Position numbers and translations under genes: made by a program. A DNA stretch of 61,378 nt from an uncultured Coriobacteriaceae bacterium (lineage in GTDB: Bacteria > Actinomycetota > Coriobacteriia > Coriobacteriales > Atopobiaceae): contig CADCPM010000006.1 of NCBI GenBank assembly GCA_902803315.1, positions 1 through 61,378 on the forward strand, in the 5' to 3' direction. Under the pieces are notes generated by a model. That model had not been told where the DNA came from. It did no database searches and worked only from the letters and a program-made list of their open reading frames with translations. Shown piece after piece: positions 33,836 through 41,748 of the stretch. Positions within the stretch are counted from its first letter, which is position 1; each line of letters starts with the position of its first letter.

Positions 33836-35845
33836 ATGCAACCTAGCGTGGCAAAACCAAGAGCCCGTGGCATAGATGGCCTGAGGGCATTGTGCATAGC
33901 ATCCATTATTATCTACCACCTCAATCTCCCCTGGTTGCCGAGCGGCCACATGGGAGTCGTTGTGTTTCTTGTACTCTCCGGTTACTTTGCAACCTACGGC
34001 ATAGCCAGAATATGCGATACGAAGGGCAGCGCTGGGTTTGTCGACTTGCTCCGCAGCTGGGGCAAGCGCCTGCTGCGCATCGTGCCATCGGTGTTTGCTC
34101 TGGTTGCCATTGTTGGGGTGCTTTGCGCGACGCTCAACCACGTGTTGTTTACCAAGATGCGCCCGGACGTGCTACCGTCTGTAGGGTTTTTTCTCAACTG
34201 GTCCTACATCATTCGCGACGTCTCGTACTTCGATCTGATTGGCGGCACCTCTCCCCTGCTGCATTTGTGGTACATGGGAGTCGACCTCCAGTTCTTTCTT
34301 GCGTGGACGCTCGTACTCGTCATTCTCTTAAAAATTGGGAAGCGCTTTGCGCGCAGAGTGGCGTTTCTTCTGGCGATCGCATCCGCAGCCTGGATGTTTT
34401 GGCTCTACGTCCCGGGCGCAGACCCAAGCCGCGTGTACTACGGAACCGACACGCGCGCGTTCGCCTTGCTCTTGGGCTCATGGCTGGCGCTCGCGTTCCC
34501 GCTGGGAAGCGGCCCGCAGGGCCTTGCTCGTATGTTCGTAAAGTCAGACAAGAAGGCAATAGAAAAGGGTGCGCCCGAGGACACGGTGCGGGCTACCGTA
34601 TGGTCGCATTTGCTCGGTCTGCTGTCCTTCGCAGGGCTCGTCGCAGCCATGGTTCTTATCCCTGCCGACTCGTACCTGTGGTACCGGGGCGGCATGTTTG
34701 CCTTTGCCGTTGTTACCACCCTCCTTGCCGCAACTCTTTTGGCACCACGCAGCCTGATGGGGCTGTTGCTGGGGCTGGCACCGCTAAGGGTGCTGGGAAC
34801 CCGCTCGTTCGCGCTCTATCTGTGGCACTACCCCATCATCCTGCTTATGGCCGCCAATAAGTCGACGACGGAGTGGTGGATGCGCCTTGCTGCGGTCGGC
34901 GCGGCGTTTGTGGCCGCCGAGATCTCGCTCCAGCTCTTCGAGAGGCCGTTTCAACTTAGCAAGGCAGCGGGCTCGCAAAGCGAGGGCGAACATCCAGGGC
35001 GTAACCGAAAGATACTGCTGGGCACAGTCGCAACTCTGGCAATTGGTTGCGCGGGTGTGTATACCTATACGGCACTCACCACAATTCCCGACGAGACGCT
35101 CGTGCCCGAACACGCCATTGTGAGTACGGGAGCCGCAGCGAATTCCGCCATGGACCTCTCGTCGTCGAGCATAAGGCCACAGAGCTCGAGCTCCTCCTCA
35201 ACGCAAAAGCAACAAGAGGCGCAGAGCAGCTCCAGTTCGTCTGTCGCAGAAACTCAAAAGCCCGTCGAGGTAACCCAAGAGACCATCGTGCATGCCGACC
35301 CAAAGGAAGTGTCCTCCGGAAAGCGCGATCCCGTTCTTATTGGCGACTCGGTCCCAGGTGACGCTGGCAACGAATTCGTCGCCAACCAAAAGGGTTGGGA
35401 GGGTCGTTTGCCCGACGGCCTCTTTGACTCCTACATTGGCCGCAGTCCCAACCAAGCGCTGGAAGTGCTAAAGGGCTATCTCGGCCAAGGAGTGGTGGGC
35501 AAAGTCGTCGTGCTCGCCTGCTTTTCCAACTCAACGCCCTTCCCCGAGACGCTCGACGCCTTTATTGAGGCCGTGGGGCCCGATCGGGTGCTCTACCTCG
35601 TGGGGACCGTTAATCCCGACGGCTTCCAAGACGCCGCCAACGAGAATCTGAAGGCGGCTGCAAACGCACACGATAACGTGCATTACGTCGATTGGCCGGC
35701 AGAGCTCGAGGGACACATGAGCGAGTACCTCTGGGCCGACGATACGCATCTGCGGCCAGAGGGTGCGCGCGTGTACGTGGACATGGTTGTACGCAATATC
35801 GCACAGTCCATGGTAGATGCCGGAGGATCCACGTCGGAGGAGTAG
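33836..35845 (+). CDS. OatA-like acyltransferase with SGNH domain
   Basis: A 669-residue membrane protein. Residues ~1-390 are an acyltransferase-3 domain with about ten helices, opening with RGIDGLRALCIASIIIYHL, whose His is the family signature. A Ser-rich linker (runs of Ser at about 440-475) leads to an extracytoplasmic SGNH hydrolase-like domain with GDSV near residue 500 and a C-terminal DDTHLRPEGA (Asp-His pair). This is the layout of peptidoglycan O-acetyltransferase OatA, which confers lysozyme resistance. A polysaccharide acetylase is possible. It starts 45 bases after nrdG and may be co-transcribed. Confidence 0.85.
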   Translation: MQPSVAKPRARGIDGLRALCIASIIIYHLNLPWLPSGHMGVVVFLVLSGYFATYGIARICDTKGSAGFVDLLRSWGKRLLRIVPSVFALVAIVGVLCATLNHVLFTKMRPDVLPSVGFFLNWSYIIRDVSYFDLIGGTSPLLHLWYMGVDLQFFLAWTLVLVILLKIGKRFARRVAFLLAIASAAWMFWLYVPGADPSRVYYGTDTRAFALLLGSWLALAFPLGSGPQGLARMFVKSDKKAIEKGAPEDTVRATVWSHLLGLLSFAGLVAAMVLIPADSYLWYRGGMFAFAVVTTLLAATLLAPRSLMGLLLGLAPLRVLGTRSFALYLWHYPIILLMAANKSTTEWWMRLAAVGAAFVAAEISLQLFERPFQLSKAAGSQSEGEHPGRNRKILLGTVATLAIGCAGVYTYTALTTIPDETLVPEHAIVSTGAAANSAMDLSSSSIRPQSSSSSSTQKQQEAQSSSSSSVAETQKPVEVTQETIVHADPKEVSSGKRDPVLIGDSVPGDAGNEFVANQKGWEGRLPDGLFDSYIGRSPNQALEVLKGYLGQGVVGKVVVLACFSNSTPFPETLDAFIEAVGPDRVLYLVGTVNPDGFQDAANENLKAAANAHDNVHYVDWPAELEGHMSEYLWADDTHLRPEGARVYVDMVVRNIAQSMVDAGGSTSEE

Positions 35846-35852
35846 ACTCGAC

Positions 35853-35881
35853 CCTGACTTGGGGACTGTCCCCAAGTCAGG
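35853..35881. repeat. Perfect 14-bp palindrome of the GGGGACTGTCCC family
   Basis: Two exact 14-nt arms around one base form a terminator-like hairpin between converging genes. It overlaps the stop codon of the minus-strand gene at 35877. Bases 35847-35872 are identical to 9104-9129. Confidence 0.8.
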
Positions 35882-36641
35882 CCAAAAAGCCTAGGTATTC
35901 GTCGAACACGTTGAAGAGCATGTCTCGCGATGCGACGGGCACCTCCGCATCGGTACGTTCCAACGGCTCGTGACAAAACAGCTCGCGCGCCCTCGTAAGA
36001 ACGAGGGCTGCCACCACATCCACCCCACTGCCAAGCACGACTTCCAAATACGGGACGTACTTGGCCGCCTGCGCAACTTCTTCCGAATCGATCGCATCCT
36101 TCATCTTGAACTCCAAGGAAAAGGCATGCGTGGGCGTGATCACCAGCACGTCCGCATAGATGCGAATCCACTTGGCACGCTTTATACGTACCTCAAACGC
36201 GATCTCCCATTCCTCGCAGTCAACGTCAAACGCCCGCAGCGCCTCAAAGAGCTCTCGCATCGTAGAGCGACAGTCCAAAAAGGAATGGATAAGCCCTCGG
36301 GCATCGTTGAGGCTGCGTCCAATGCGAGCGCACCCACCTTTCAGCTCGTCCAGCCACTCGTCCTCGTCGCACGCCATAAACTCGCGCACCGTCGCGTACC
36401 ACCCGCAGTACTCACGCAGTCCGACGTGCGGGTATCCTTGCCCGATGGTGCCATACCACAAATAGTCTTCGTCCCTAAAGCACAGGTCACGGATGAAAGG
36501 ATAGGTATATAGACGCTGGTTCACCTCTTTGCGCGTAACGCCCAGCGTGCGTGCGATCTCGCGCGCACTCACCCCGTCATGCGAGCAAATGAGGGCATAC
36601 ATTGCCCTACCAAGCGCGTCTGTCGCATCTCGTCGTGCCAT
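35877..36641 (-). CDS. HTH protein with PD-(D/E)XK nuclease-like domain
   Basis: A 254-residue protein I cannot assign to a named family. Residues ~8-60 look like a winged or MarR-like HTH (GVSAREIARTLGVTRKEVNQRLYTYPFI). Residues ~165-230 contain YADVLVITPTHAFSLEFKMKD and then QAAKY. The spacing Asp-(11)-Glu-X-Lys plus a downstream Gln fits a PD-(D/E)XK nuclease core. DNA binding plus cleavage or DNA sensing is inference. ATG 36641 has a G-run just upstream. The upstream open frame crosses a long hairpin and is not coding. The stop codon lies inside a palindromic repeat. Confidence 0.65.
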   Translation of the reverse strand: MARRDATDALGRAMYALICSHDGVSAREIARTLGVTRKEVNQRLYTYPFIRDLCFRDEDYLWYGTIGQGYPHVGLREYCGWYATVREFMACDEDEWLDELKGGCARIGRSLNDARGLIHSFLDCRSTMRELFEALRAFDVDCEEWEIAFEVRIKRAKWIRIYADVLVITPTHAFSLEFKMKDAIDSEEVAQAAKYVPYLEVVLGSGVDVVAALVLTRARELFCHEPLERTDAEVPVASRDMLFNVFDEYLGFLA

Positions 36642-36676
36642 CGTGCCCCCATCGGATCCTAAACTACTCGCCCCAT

Positions 36677-36788
36677 GTCCACGCTCCCACACCCTCGATG
36701 CGACCCGCAAGTGGCGACTCACGGAGTGAACGAGCGATGCGAGCGCGGAGCCGCCTGCGGGCCGCACCGAGGATGCGGGAGCGTGGAC
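36677..36788. repeat. Long hairpin of the GCTCGCTTCGCTCGC-loop family
   Basis: Arms 36677-36715 and 36750-36788 (39 nt) pair with six mismatches, all wobble-compatible (transitions). The loop is the reverse complement of the CGCTCGC/CACTCCGTGAGTCGC block. It lies in the divergent gap between the HTH/nuclease gene and the diguanylate cyclase. Confidence 0.75.
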
Positions 36789-36901
36789 GACAACCGCCCC
36801 AAGCCTAGGTCGCAGCGCCTGCGGGATACTCCAAAATAGCATACGTCGCTCGGTTACAATACAGGTAAGGCAATCCGCGTAGCAGGAGGGGCCCGACGCG
36901 C

Positions 36902-37996
36902 ATGGAACTGAGCACCACACTGGCAAACTTCGCGGGGTTCACGCTCATCACCCTGCTCTTCCTTGTTGCAGGCGCCATCCTTGTGGCGCAAAACCGCACC
37001 ATCGGACGACAGGCTCGCATAGTCTTCCTCGCCAGTTGCGCCGCCCTCTTTTGCATCGCGCTCGTAGACTGGTTCAACTTCTCGTTTTCGAGCCAGTTTC
37101 CCACCTTCGGTCCGTTCCAAGCCATATCGACCATGCTTACGTTTGCCGTAGCGCCCATAATACCGGTCGCCATCTCGCAGACCATCTTCCCCGAACGGCG
37201 CGTGCGTTGGATCTTCGTGGTCTTGGGACTCCACGCCTTGTTTGAGGCTGTCTCGCTCTTTGGCGGATTCGTGTTTTGGGTGGATGCCGCCAACACCTAT
37301 CATCGTGGCCCACTCTACATTGTCTACATGATTTGCTACACCACCTCAGCCATCTATCTGTCGGTTGAGTCCATTCGCGCGGGACACATTTACCAGAGCG
37401 TAAACATAACCTCCATCCTTGCCATACTCTGCGTCATGTTTGCGGGCGTGGGAGTGCAGGTGTACGACGGCACCATCCGCACCACGTGGCCTGCGGTCGT
37501 CATGGCAGTGTTGCTGTACTTCCAGTTCTACTCCGACATGATCCTGCGTACCGACGCACTCACCAAGTTGCTCAATCGACACAGCTACGACGAGTTTCTG
37601 GCACATCCGCCACTCCCCTGCACGGTCGTTGTCATGGACGTAAACGACTTCAAGCACGTAAACGACACCTATGGCCACGCATACGGAGACATATGCCTTT
37701 CCACCATCGCAGACCTCATAAGGCGTTCGTATGGAACCGCGGGTTTGTGCTACAGAACGGGTGGCGACGAGTTTATGGCCGTGCTCACGAAGCGGCAGGA
37801 CGACGTCGAGCAGCTCACGTCCACGCTCAACGGCCTTGTGGCCAAGGAGAAGGCAAGGGACCAGCGCATTCCCAGCGTCTCCGTTGGGTATGCGGTGGCC
37901 CGCGAGGATTGCCCGAGCATGGAAGAGGTCATCGCCATAGCCGACAAAAACATGTATGAGACCAAGCGGGCAAATAAGATAGGCAGTACGCAGTAG
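36902..37996 (+). CDS. Membrane diguanylate cyclase
   Basis: A 364-residue protein with about seven N-terminal transmembrane helices (residues ~5-215) as an unidentified sensor, and a C-terminal GGDEF domain (~220-360). TDALTKLLNRHSY opens the domain, DVNDFKHVND binds metal, and TGGDEFMAVL is the intact active site. It should make c-di-GMP, opposing the EAL protein at 24633. No RxxD inhibitory site is evident just before GGDEF. AGGAGGGG precedes ATG 36902. Confidence 0.88.
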   Translation: MELSTTLANFAGFTLITLLFLVAGAILVAQNRTIGRQARIVFLASCAALFCIALVDWFNFSFSSQFPTFGPFQAISTMLTFAVAPIIPVAISQTIFPERRVRWIFVVLGLHALFEAVSLFGGFVFWVDAANTYHRGPLYIVYMICYTTSAIYLSVESIRAGHIYQSVNITSILAILCVMFAGVGVQVYDGTIRTTWPAVVMAVLLYFQFYSDMILRTDALTKLLNRHSYDEFLAHPPLPCTVVVMDVNDFKHVNDTYGHAYGDICLSTIADLIRRSYGTAGLCYRTGGDEFMAVLTKRQDDVEQLTSTLNGLVAKEKARDQRIPSVSVGYAVAREDCPSMEEVIAIADKNMYETKRANKIGSTQ

Positions 37997-38037
37997 CAAG
38001 AATCGGCCACGCGACGTTTAACCGAAAGGATGCAGCC

Positions 38038-39156
38038 ATGCCCCTGAGCATTGTGCGCAACGACATTACCCGCACGCAGGTGGACGCAATCGTAAACGCA
38101 GCCAACGAATGGCTTCGCCATGGCGGCGGCGTATGCGGTGCCATCTTTGCCGCGGCAGGGCCTTCGGAACTCCAAGCTGCTTGCGACAAAATCGGTCACT
38201 GCCCCACCGGGTCTTCGGTGGCAACGCCGGCATTCCGACTGCCGGCAAAGCACGTGATACATACGGTCGGTCCCATATGGCAAGGTGGAAACAATGGCGA
38301 GGAAGAGGCGCTTCGCAGCTGCTATCGCTCGGCGCTAACCCTTGCGCTCGAGATAGGCGATACGTCCATAGCCTTTCCCCTCATCTCGTCGGGTATATAC
38401 GGATACCCAAAGGAGCAGGCAATAGACGTGGCCCTTACGGAAATCCGCTCATTTTTGGATGAGCACGACATGGACGTATACCTCACCATCTTCGATGCGG
38501 AGTCCCTGCGCGCGGGAAGGGGTCGCTTCTCCGATGTGGCGGAATACATCGACGATCACTATGTGAGCGAGAGTCCCTACCTCAGACGTCGGGCATGGGA
38601 GCGCTCACGCGAAGCCAAGGGTTACGAGTCGCTCGCCAATCAACCGATACAAGAGGACATACAGGAAGACGCCGCTGCCCCGGCACCAGGCATGCCCATG
38701 AGGACCCAGTTCGCGCCAACGGCACCATTGGCGGGAGCGCCTGCGGCTTCCGCTCCATCGAAGCACCGAGCGGAGAGGCCACAACGCCGTGGATTCCTTG
38801 AGCGGCTTCTCTCCAACTTGGACGAGTCCTTCTCGACCACACTGCTGCGCATGATTGACGAACGTGGGCTCAAAGACAGCGAGGTCTACAAGCGCGCCAA
38901 CCTAAGCCGGCAGCACTTCTCGAAGATACGTGGAAACAAGCACTACCAGCCAAAGAAGCACACCGTGCTCGCACTTGCCGTGGCTTTGGAGCTTACGGTG
39001 GACGAGACCCGCCTTCTGCTCGAGCGCGCCGGATACGCGCTGACCCACGCCAACAAGCGCGATGTGATCGTGGAATACTACCTGTTGCACCACGTCTACG
39101 ACATCTACGAGATCAACTTAGCCCTATACGCCTTCGATCAGCCACTTTTGGGGTAG
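38038..39156 (+). CDS. Macro domain fused to a C-terminal HTH domain
   Basis: A 372-residue protein. Residues ~1-170 form a macro domain with IVNAANEWLRHGGGVCGAIFAAAG and the SSGIYGYP loop, which bind ADP-ribose or its derivatives and may remove it. A Pro/Ala-rich linker follows (about 205-245). Residues ~255-372 hold a helical domain with an XRE-like HTH (DSEVYKRANLSRQHFSKIRGNKHYQPKKHTV, written here from separate conserved parts). The fusion suggests an ADP-ribose- or NAD-responsive DNA-binding protein; that role is inference. AAAGGA precedes ATG 38038. The CDF exporter follows 3 bases after its stop. Confidence 0.82.
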   Translation: MPLSIVRNDITRTQVDAIVNAANEWLRHGGGVCGAIFAAAGPSELQAACDKIGHCPTGSSVATPAFRLPAKHVIHTVGPIWQGGNNGEEEALRSCYRSALTLALEIGDTSIAFPLISSGIYGYPKEQAIDVALTEIRSFLDEHDMDVYLTIFDAESLRAGRGRFSDVAEYIDDHYVSESPYLRRRAWERSREAKGYESLANQPIQEDIQEDAAAPAPGMPMRTQFAPTAPLAGAPAASAPSKHRAERPQRRGFLERLLSNLDESFSTTLLRMIDERGLKDSEVYKRANLSRQHFSKIRGNKHYQPKKHTVLALAVALELTVDETRLLLERAGYALTHANKRDVIVEYYLLHHVYDIYEINLALYAFDQPLLG

Positions 39157-39159
39157 CGC

Positions 39160-40296
39160 ATGGATGCGCAAGAGCGACTGAGGATCGGCAGGAAGGCAAG
39201 CGTGGTGGGGATATGCTGCAATCTGACCCTCGCGCTCGGCAAGGGCATACTGGGCGCCATGGCGGGATCGGTGTCCATGATCGCCGATGCCGTAAACAAC
39301 GCCATGGACGCGGCCGCCAACGTAGTGACGCTCTTGGGCTTCAAGCTGGCCAGCAAGCCTGCCGACAGCGGGCATCCCTTTGGCCACGGACGCATGGAAT
39401 ACCTTGCTGGCCTGACCGTGGCCATACTGGTGCTTGTGGCTGGCATCGAGCTCATACGCGAGTCCATCGGCCGCATAGTGGCACCGGTTCCCGTGAGCCA
39501 CACGAACTTGTCACTCGCTTTGCTCGCGCTCTTTGCAATCGCAAAGCTCTTGATGGCACGCTACAACCACAAAGTGGCCAAGAAAATTGACTCGCAGGCA
39601 TTGGAGGCCGCTTCCAAGGATGCCAAATACGATGCCCTTGCCACCACAGCCGTGCTTGTAGGAGCGCTCCTCTCGCGCTATGCCCATCTGGAGCTTGACG
39701 GCGTTCTGGGGTTGGGCGTGGGACTCTTTGTAATGTGGGGCGGCGTGGACCTGATTCGAGACACGGTGAATCCCCTACTGGGCAGGACGCCAGACCCCGC
39801 CTTGGTCGCACGGGTTCACGACCGCATACTCTCGTATCCGGGAGTGTTGGGCACACATGACCTTATGGTGCATGACTACGGTCCCGGACGCCTGTTCGCG
39901 AGCGCACACGTGGAGATGGCCGCAGAGGAAGACCCGCTCAAGACGCATGCGACCATCGACCAGATCGAGCGGGACCTGCGCAACGACGAAGGTTTGGCCA
40001 TCGTCTTGCACTACGACCCCATCGTCACCAAACGTACGAAAGGCATCGATCCGCGTCAGCTCGTGCAAGCCGCGGTAACGACGGTGGATTCGAACCTCAC
40101 CATCCACGACCTCCGCATCGACACATGCGACGAAGGCCTCAAGCTCTCGTTTGACTGCATGGTGCCCGCAGGACAAGAGCCAGACGAGAACCTAAGACAG
40201 CGCATCGAGGAAGCGGTGTATGACGTCATGCCCTACTCCACTTGTCACATTGCCTTCGACACGGGCTTCGTGGCCGCCGCGCAGGACGAGTTTTAG
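39160..40296 (+). CDS. CDF-family cation exporter, Mn-type site
   Basis: A 378-residue cation diffusion facilitator with six membrane helices and two cytoplasmic ferredoxin-like regions. The metal site reads NNAMD in helix 2 (NxxxD) and DAKYD in helix 5 (DxxxD). In CDF nomenclature the N-D/D-D set is typical of manganese exporters, unlike the H/D set of zinc types. It begins 3 bases after the macro-domain gene, so they form an operon. MntP at 28457 would be a second manganese exporter. The protein is longer than usual because its cytoplasmic tail has two domains. Confidence 0.85.
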   Translation: MDAQERLRIGRKASVVGICCNLTLALGKGILGAMAGSVSMIADAVNNAMDAAANVVTLLGFKLASKPADSGHPFGHGRMEYLAGLTVAILVLVAGIELIRESIGRIVAPVPVSHTNLSLALLALFAIAKLLMARYNHKVAKKIDSQALEAASKDAKYDALATTAVLVGALLSRYAHLELDGVLGLGVGLFVMWGGVDLIRDTVNPLLGRTPDPALVARVHDRILSYPGVLGTHDLMVHDYGPGRLFASAHVEMAAEEDPLKTHATIDQIERDLRNDEGLAIVLHYDPIVTKRTKGIDPRQLVQAAVTTVDSNLTIHDLRIDTCDEGLKLSFDCMVPAGQEPDENLRQRIEEAVYDVMPYSTCHIAFDTGFVAAAQDEF

Positions 40297-40387
40297 GCCG
40301 CGTTTGTCCCCTGCCAGTTGACCTATTGGGCACCCCTCCTCCCTAGACTTCATGGTGTGGCAAGAATACGAAACAAAGGAGGACGCC

Positions 40388-41032
40388 ATGAAGAAGAACC
40401 TAACCGAACTCGTGTTTGTGGTAGACAAGAGCGGGTCGATGTGCGGATTGGAGGCCGACACCATCGGAGGGCTCAACGCAACGCTTCAGAAGAACCGTGA
40501 GATCGAGGGAGAGGTGCTCGTATCCCTTGTGCTCTTTGACAACACCAGCGAGGTGGTGCTCAATCGCCAGCCCTTGGACAAGGTGCGCCCGCTCACCACA
40601 AACGACTATCGCGTGGGTGGATGCACGGCCCTGCTCGATGCCGTGGGCGATGCCATTCGCTATCACACCAAGGTGCAAAAGATCCTACCCAAGGATCATC
40701 GCGCAGAGCACATGGTGTTCGTAATCATTACCGACGGCATGGAGAACGCCAGCACGCACCGCACCTACAAGGAGGTTAAGCGCCTCATCGAGAAGAAGCG
40801 CAGGCACGGCTGGGAGTTCCTGTTCCTTGGGGCCAACATCGACGCAGCCAAGGAAGCCGGACGTCTTGGCATCGCACAAGACCGCGCAAGCCAGTACAAG
40901 TGCGACAGCGAAGGCAGCCAGATTGCCTACGAGGCCGTGGCTCGCGCCCAGTGCGAGACCCGCGTTATGGGCGCACCCAGCGCCTCCTGGAACGCCGCAC
41001 CCCTTGCCGACGTCGCCCGCCGCGGCAGGTAA
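40388..41032 (+). CDS. Stand-alone von Willebrand A domain protein
   Basis: A 214-residue cytoplasmic vWA protein. The MIDAS metal site is visible as VVDKSGSM (DxSxS), a Thr in GGCTALLDAVG and Asp in ITDGMENAS. Nothing follows the domain except ~30 residues. Homologs occur near tellurite-resistance-like or stress genes and as isolated genes, so the partner is unknown. AAAGGAGG precedes ATG 40388. Confidence 0.8.
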   Translation: MKKNLTELVFVVDKSGSMCGLEADTIGGLNATLQKNREIEGEVLVSLVLFDNTSEVVLNRQPLDKVRPLTTNDYRVGGCTALLDAVGDAIRYHTKVQKILPKDHRAEHMVFVIITDGMENASTHRTYKEVKRLIEKKRRHGWEFLFLGANIDAAKEAGRLGIAQDRASQYKCDSEGSQIAYEAVARAQCETRVMGAPSASWNAAPLADVARRGR

Positions 41033-41058
41033 CGTTAGGCTGGCCCTCGGGTGCGCTG

Positions 41059-41128
41059 CCCAAACTAAGGGACAGTCCCCAAGCTCGGGTTGGAAAACCC
41101 GAGCTTGGGGACTGTCCCTTAGTTTGGG
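41059..41128. terminator. Perfect 33-bp hairpin at the end of the T7SS operon
   Basis: Arms 41059-41091 and 41096-41128 are perfectly complementary around a GGAA loop. The stem contains two opposed GGGGACTGTCCC-family copies. It separates the vWA gene from the converging T7SS operon and should terminate both. Confidence 0.85.
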
Positions 41129-41148
41129 TGCATCGTCCCCTAAGCCAC

Positions 41149-41397
41149 CTACCTACCCAGCCACTTGCCAAAGTCGTCGTCGTATTCTGCAAACGACCGG
41201 TCCATGCGTACCAAGGTGGTGAGCACGCGCTCTCGCGCGGCATACAGCTTGTTGGGGCAGCTCACTCCCAATAGCATGATTTGCTCGTCCAGCAACCGCA
41301 GCTCCCTGCGTCCCTCCTGCACGAGACCGCTCACAAGGTCTTGATGCTCGCGTCGCATGGCCATAAGGTCCTCACGGGTTCGCTCCTCGTCGACCAT
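41149..41397 (-). CDS. Small helical protein ending the T7SS effector module
   Basis: An 82-residue protein, predicted all-helical and highly charged (EERTREDLMAMRREHQDLV, LVRMDRSFAEYDDDFGKWLGR), with one Cys. It resembles in size and character the small partner proteins found in LXG effector loci, but I cannot name the family. The start is uncertain: GGTAAGGAG abuts ATG 41397 with no spacer, so an earlier start at 41427 overlapping the DUF4176 gene is possible. It is the last gene of the operon. Confidence 0.6.
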   Translation of the reverse strand: MVDEERTREDLMAMRREHQDLVSGLVQEGRRELRLLDEQIMLLGVSCPNKLYAARERVLTTLVRMDRSFAEYDDDFGKWLGR

Positions 41398-41401
41398 CTC
41401 C

Positions 41402-41704
41402 TTACCTCTGCGCAATCTGACCGTCATCGTCCACGTACAGATCCCCAAGGGCAGCGAGAGTATTGGCCCTAAACTCCAGTTCCTCCTCGTCCTGATATCC
41501 CACGAAGAAGAGTCGCGCTATGGATTCGTGATCGAAGAAGACCATCTCCTTCGGCCGTATGATGCCTTCCGGATACCAGCAGGCAGAATAGTCATACACC
41601 CTCTTCTCCCCCACGCGGGCTTGTATGCGGCCCGTGATCATAATGCGCTTGTTGCCGCCCTTCAAAAGCACCACCGAACCGATGGGCAAAAGATTCTCGT
41701 ACAT
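41402..41704 (-). CDS. DUF4176-family T7SS accessory protein
   Basis: A 100-residue soluble protein with the DUF4176 pattern: LLPIGSVVLLKGGNKRIMI near the start, then YDYSACWYPEGII and FFDHESIARLFFVGYQDEEE. DUF4176 genes recur beside LXG-type T7SS effector genes in Firmicutes, where an accessory or chaperone-like role is suspected. Here it follows the putative substrate gene by 44 bases, which supports reading 41149-43550 as an effector module. Confidence 0.8.
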   Translation of the reverse strand: MYENLLPIGSVVLLKGGNKRIMITGRIQARVGEKRVYDYSACWYPEGIIRPKEMVFFDHESIARLFFVGYQDEEELEFRANTLAALGDLYVDDDGQIAQR

Positions 41705-41748
41705 GTTCGCCTTCCTTTCTTTCCGTCAATTAAAGATAAGATCGAGGT

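Noticed and set aside
36642..36926. N-terminal extension of the HTH/nuclease protein
   Set aside because: The added residues are the translation of a long inverted repeat. The start at 36641 fits the HTH.
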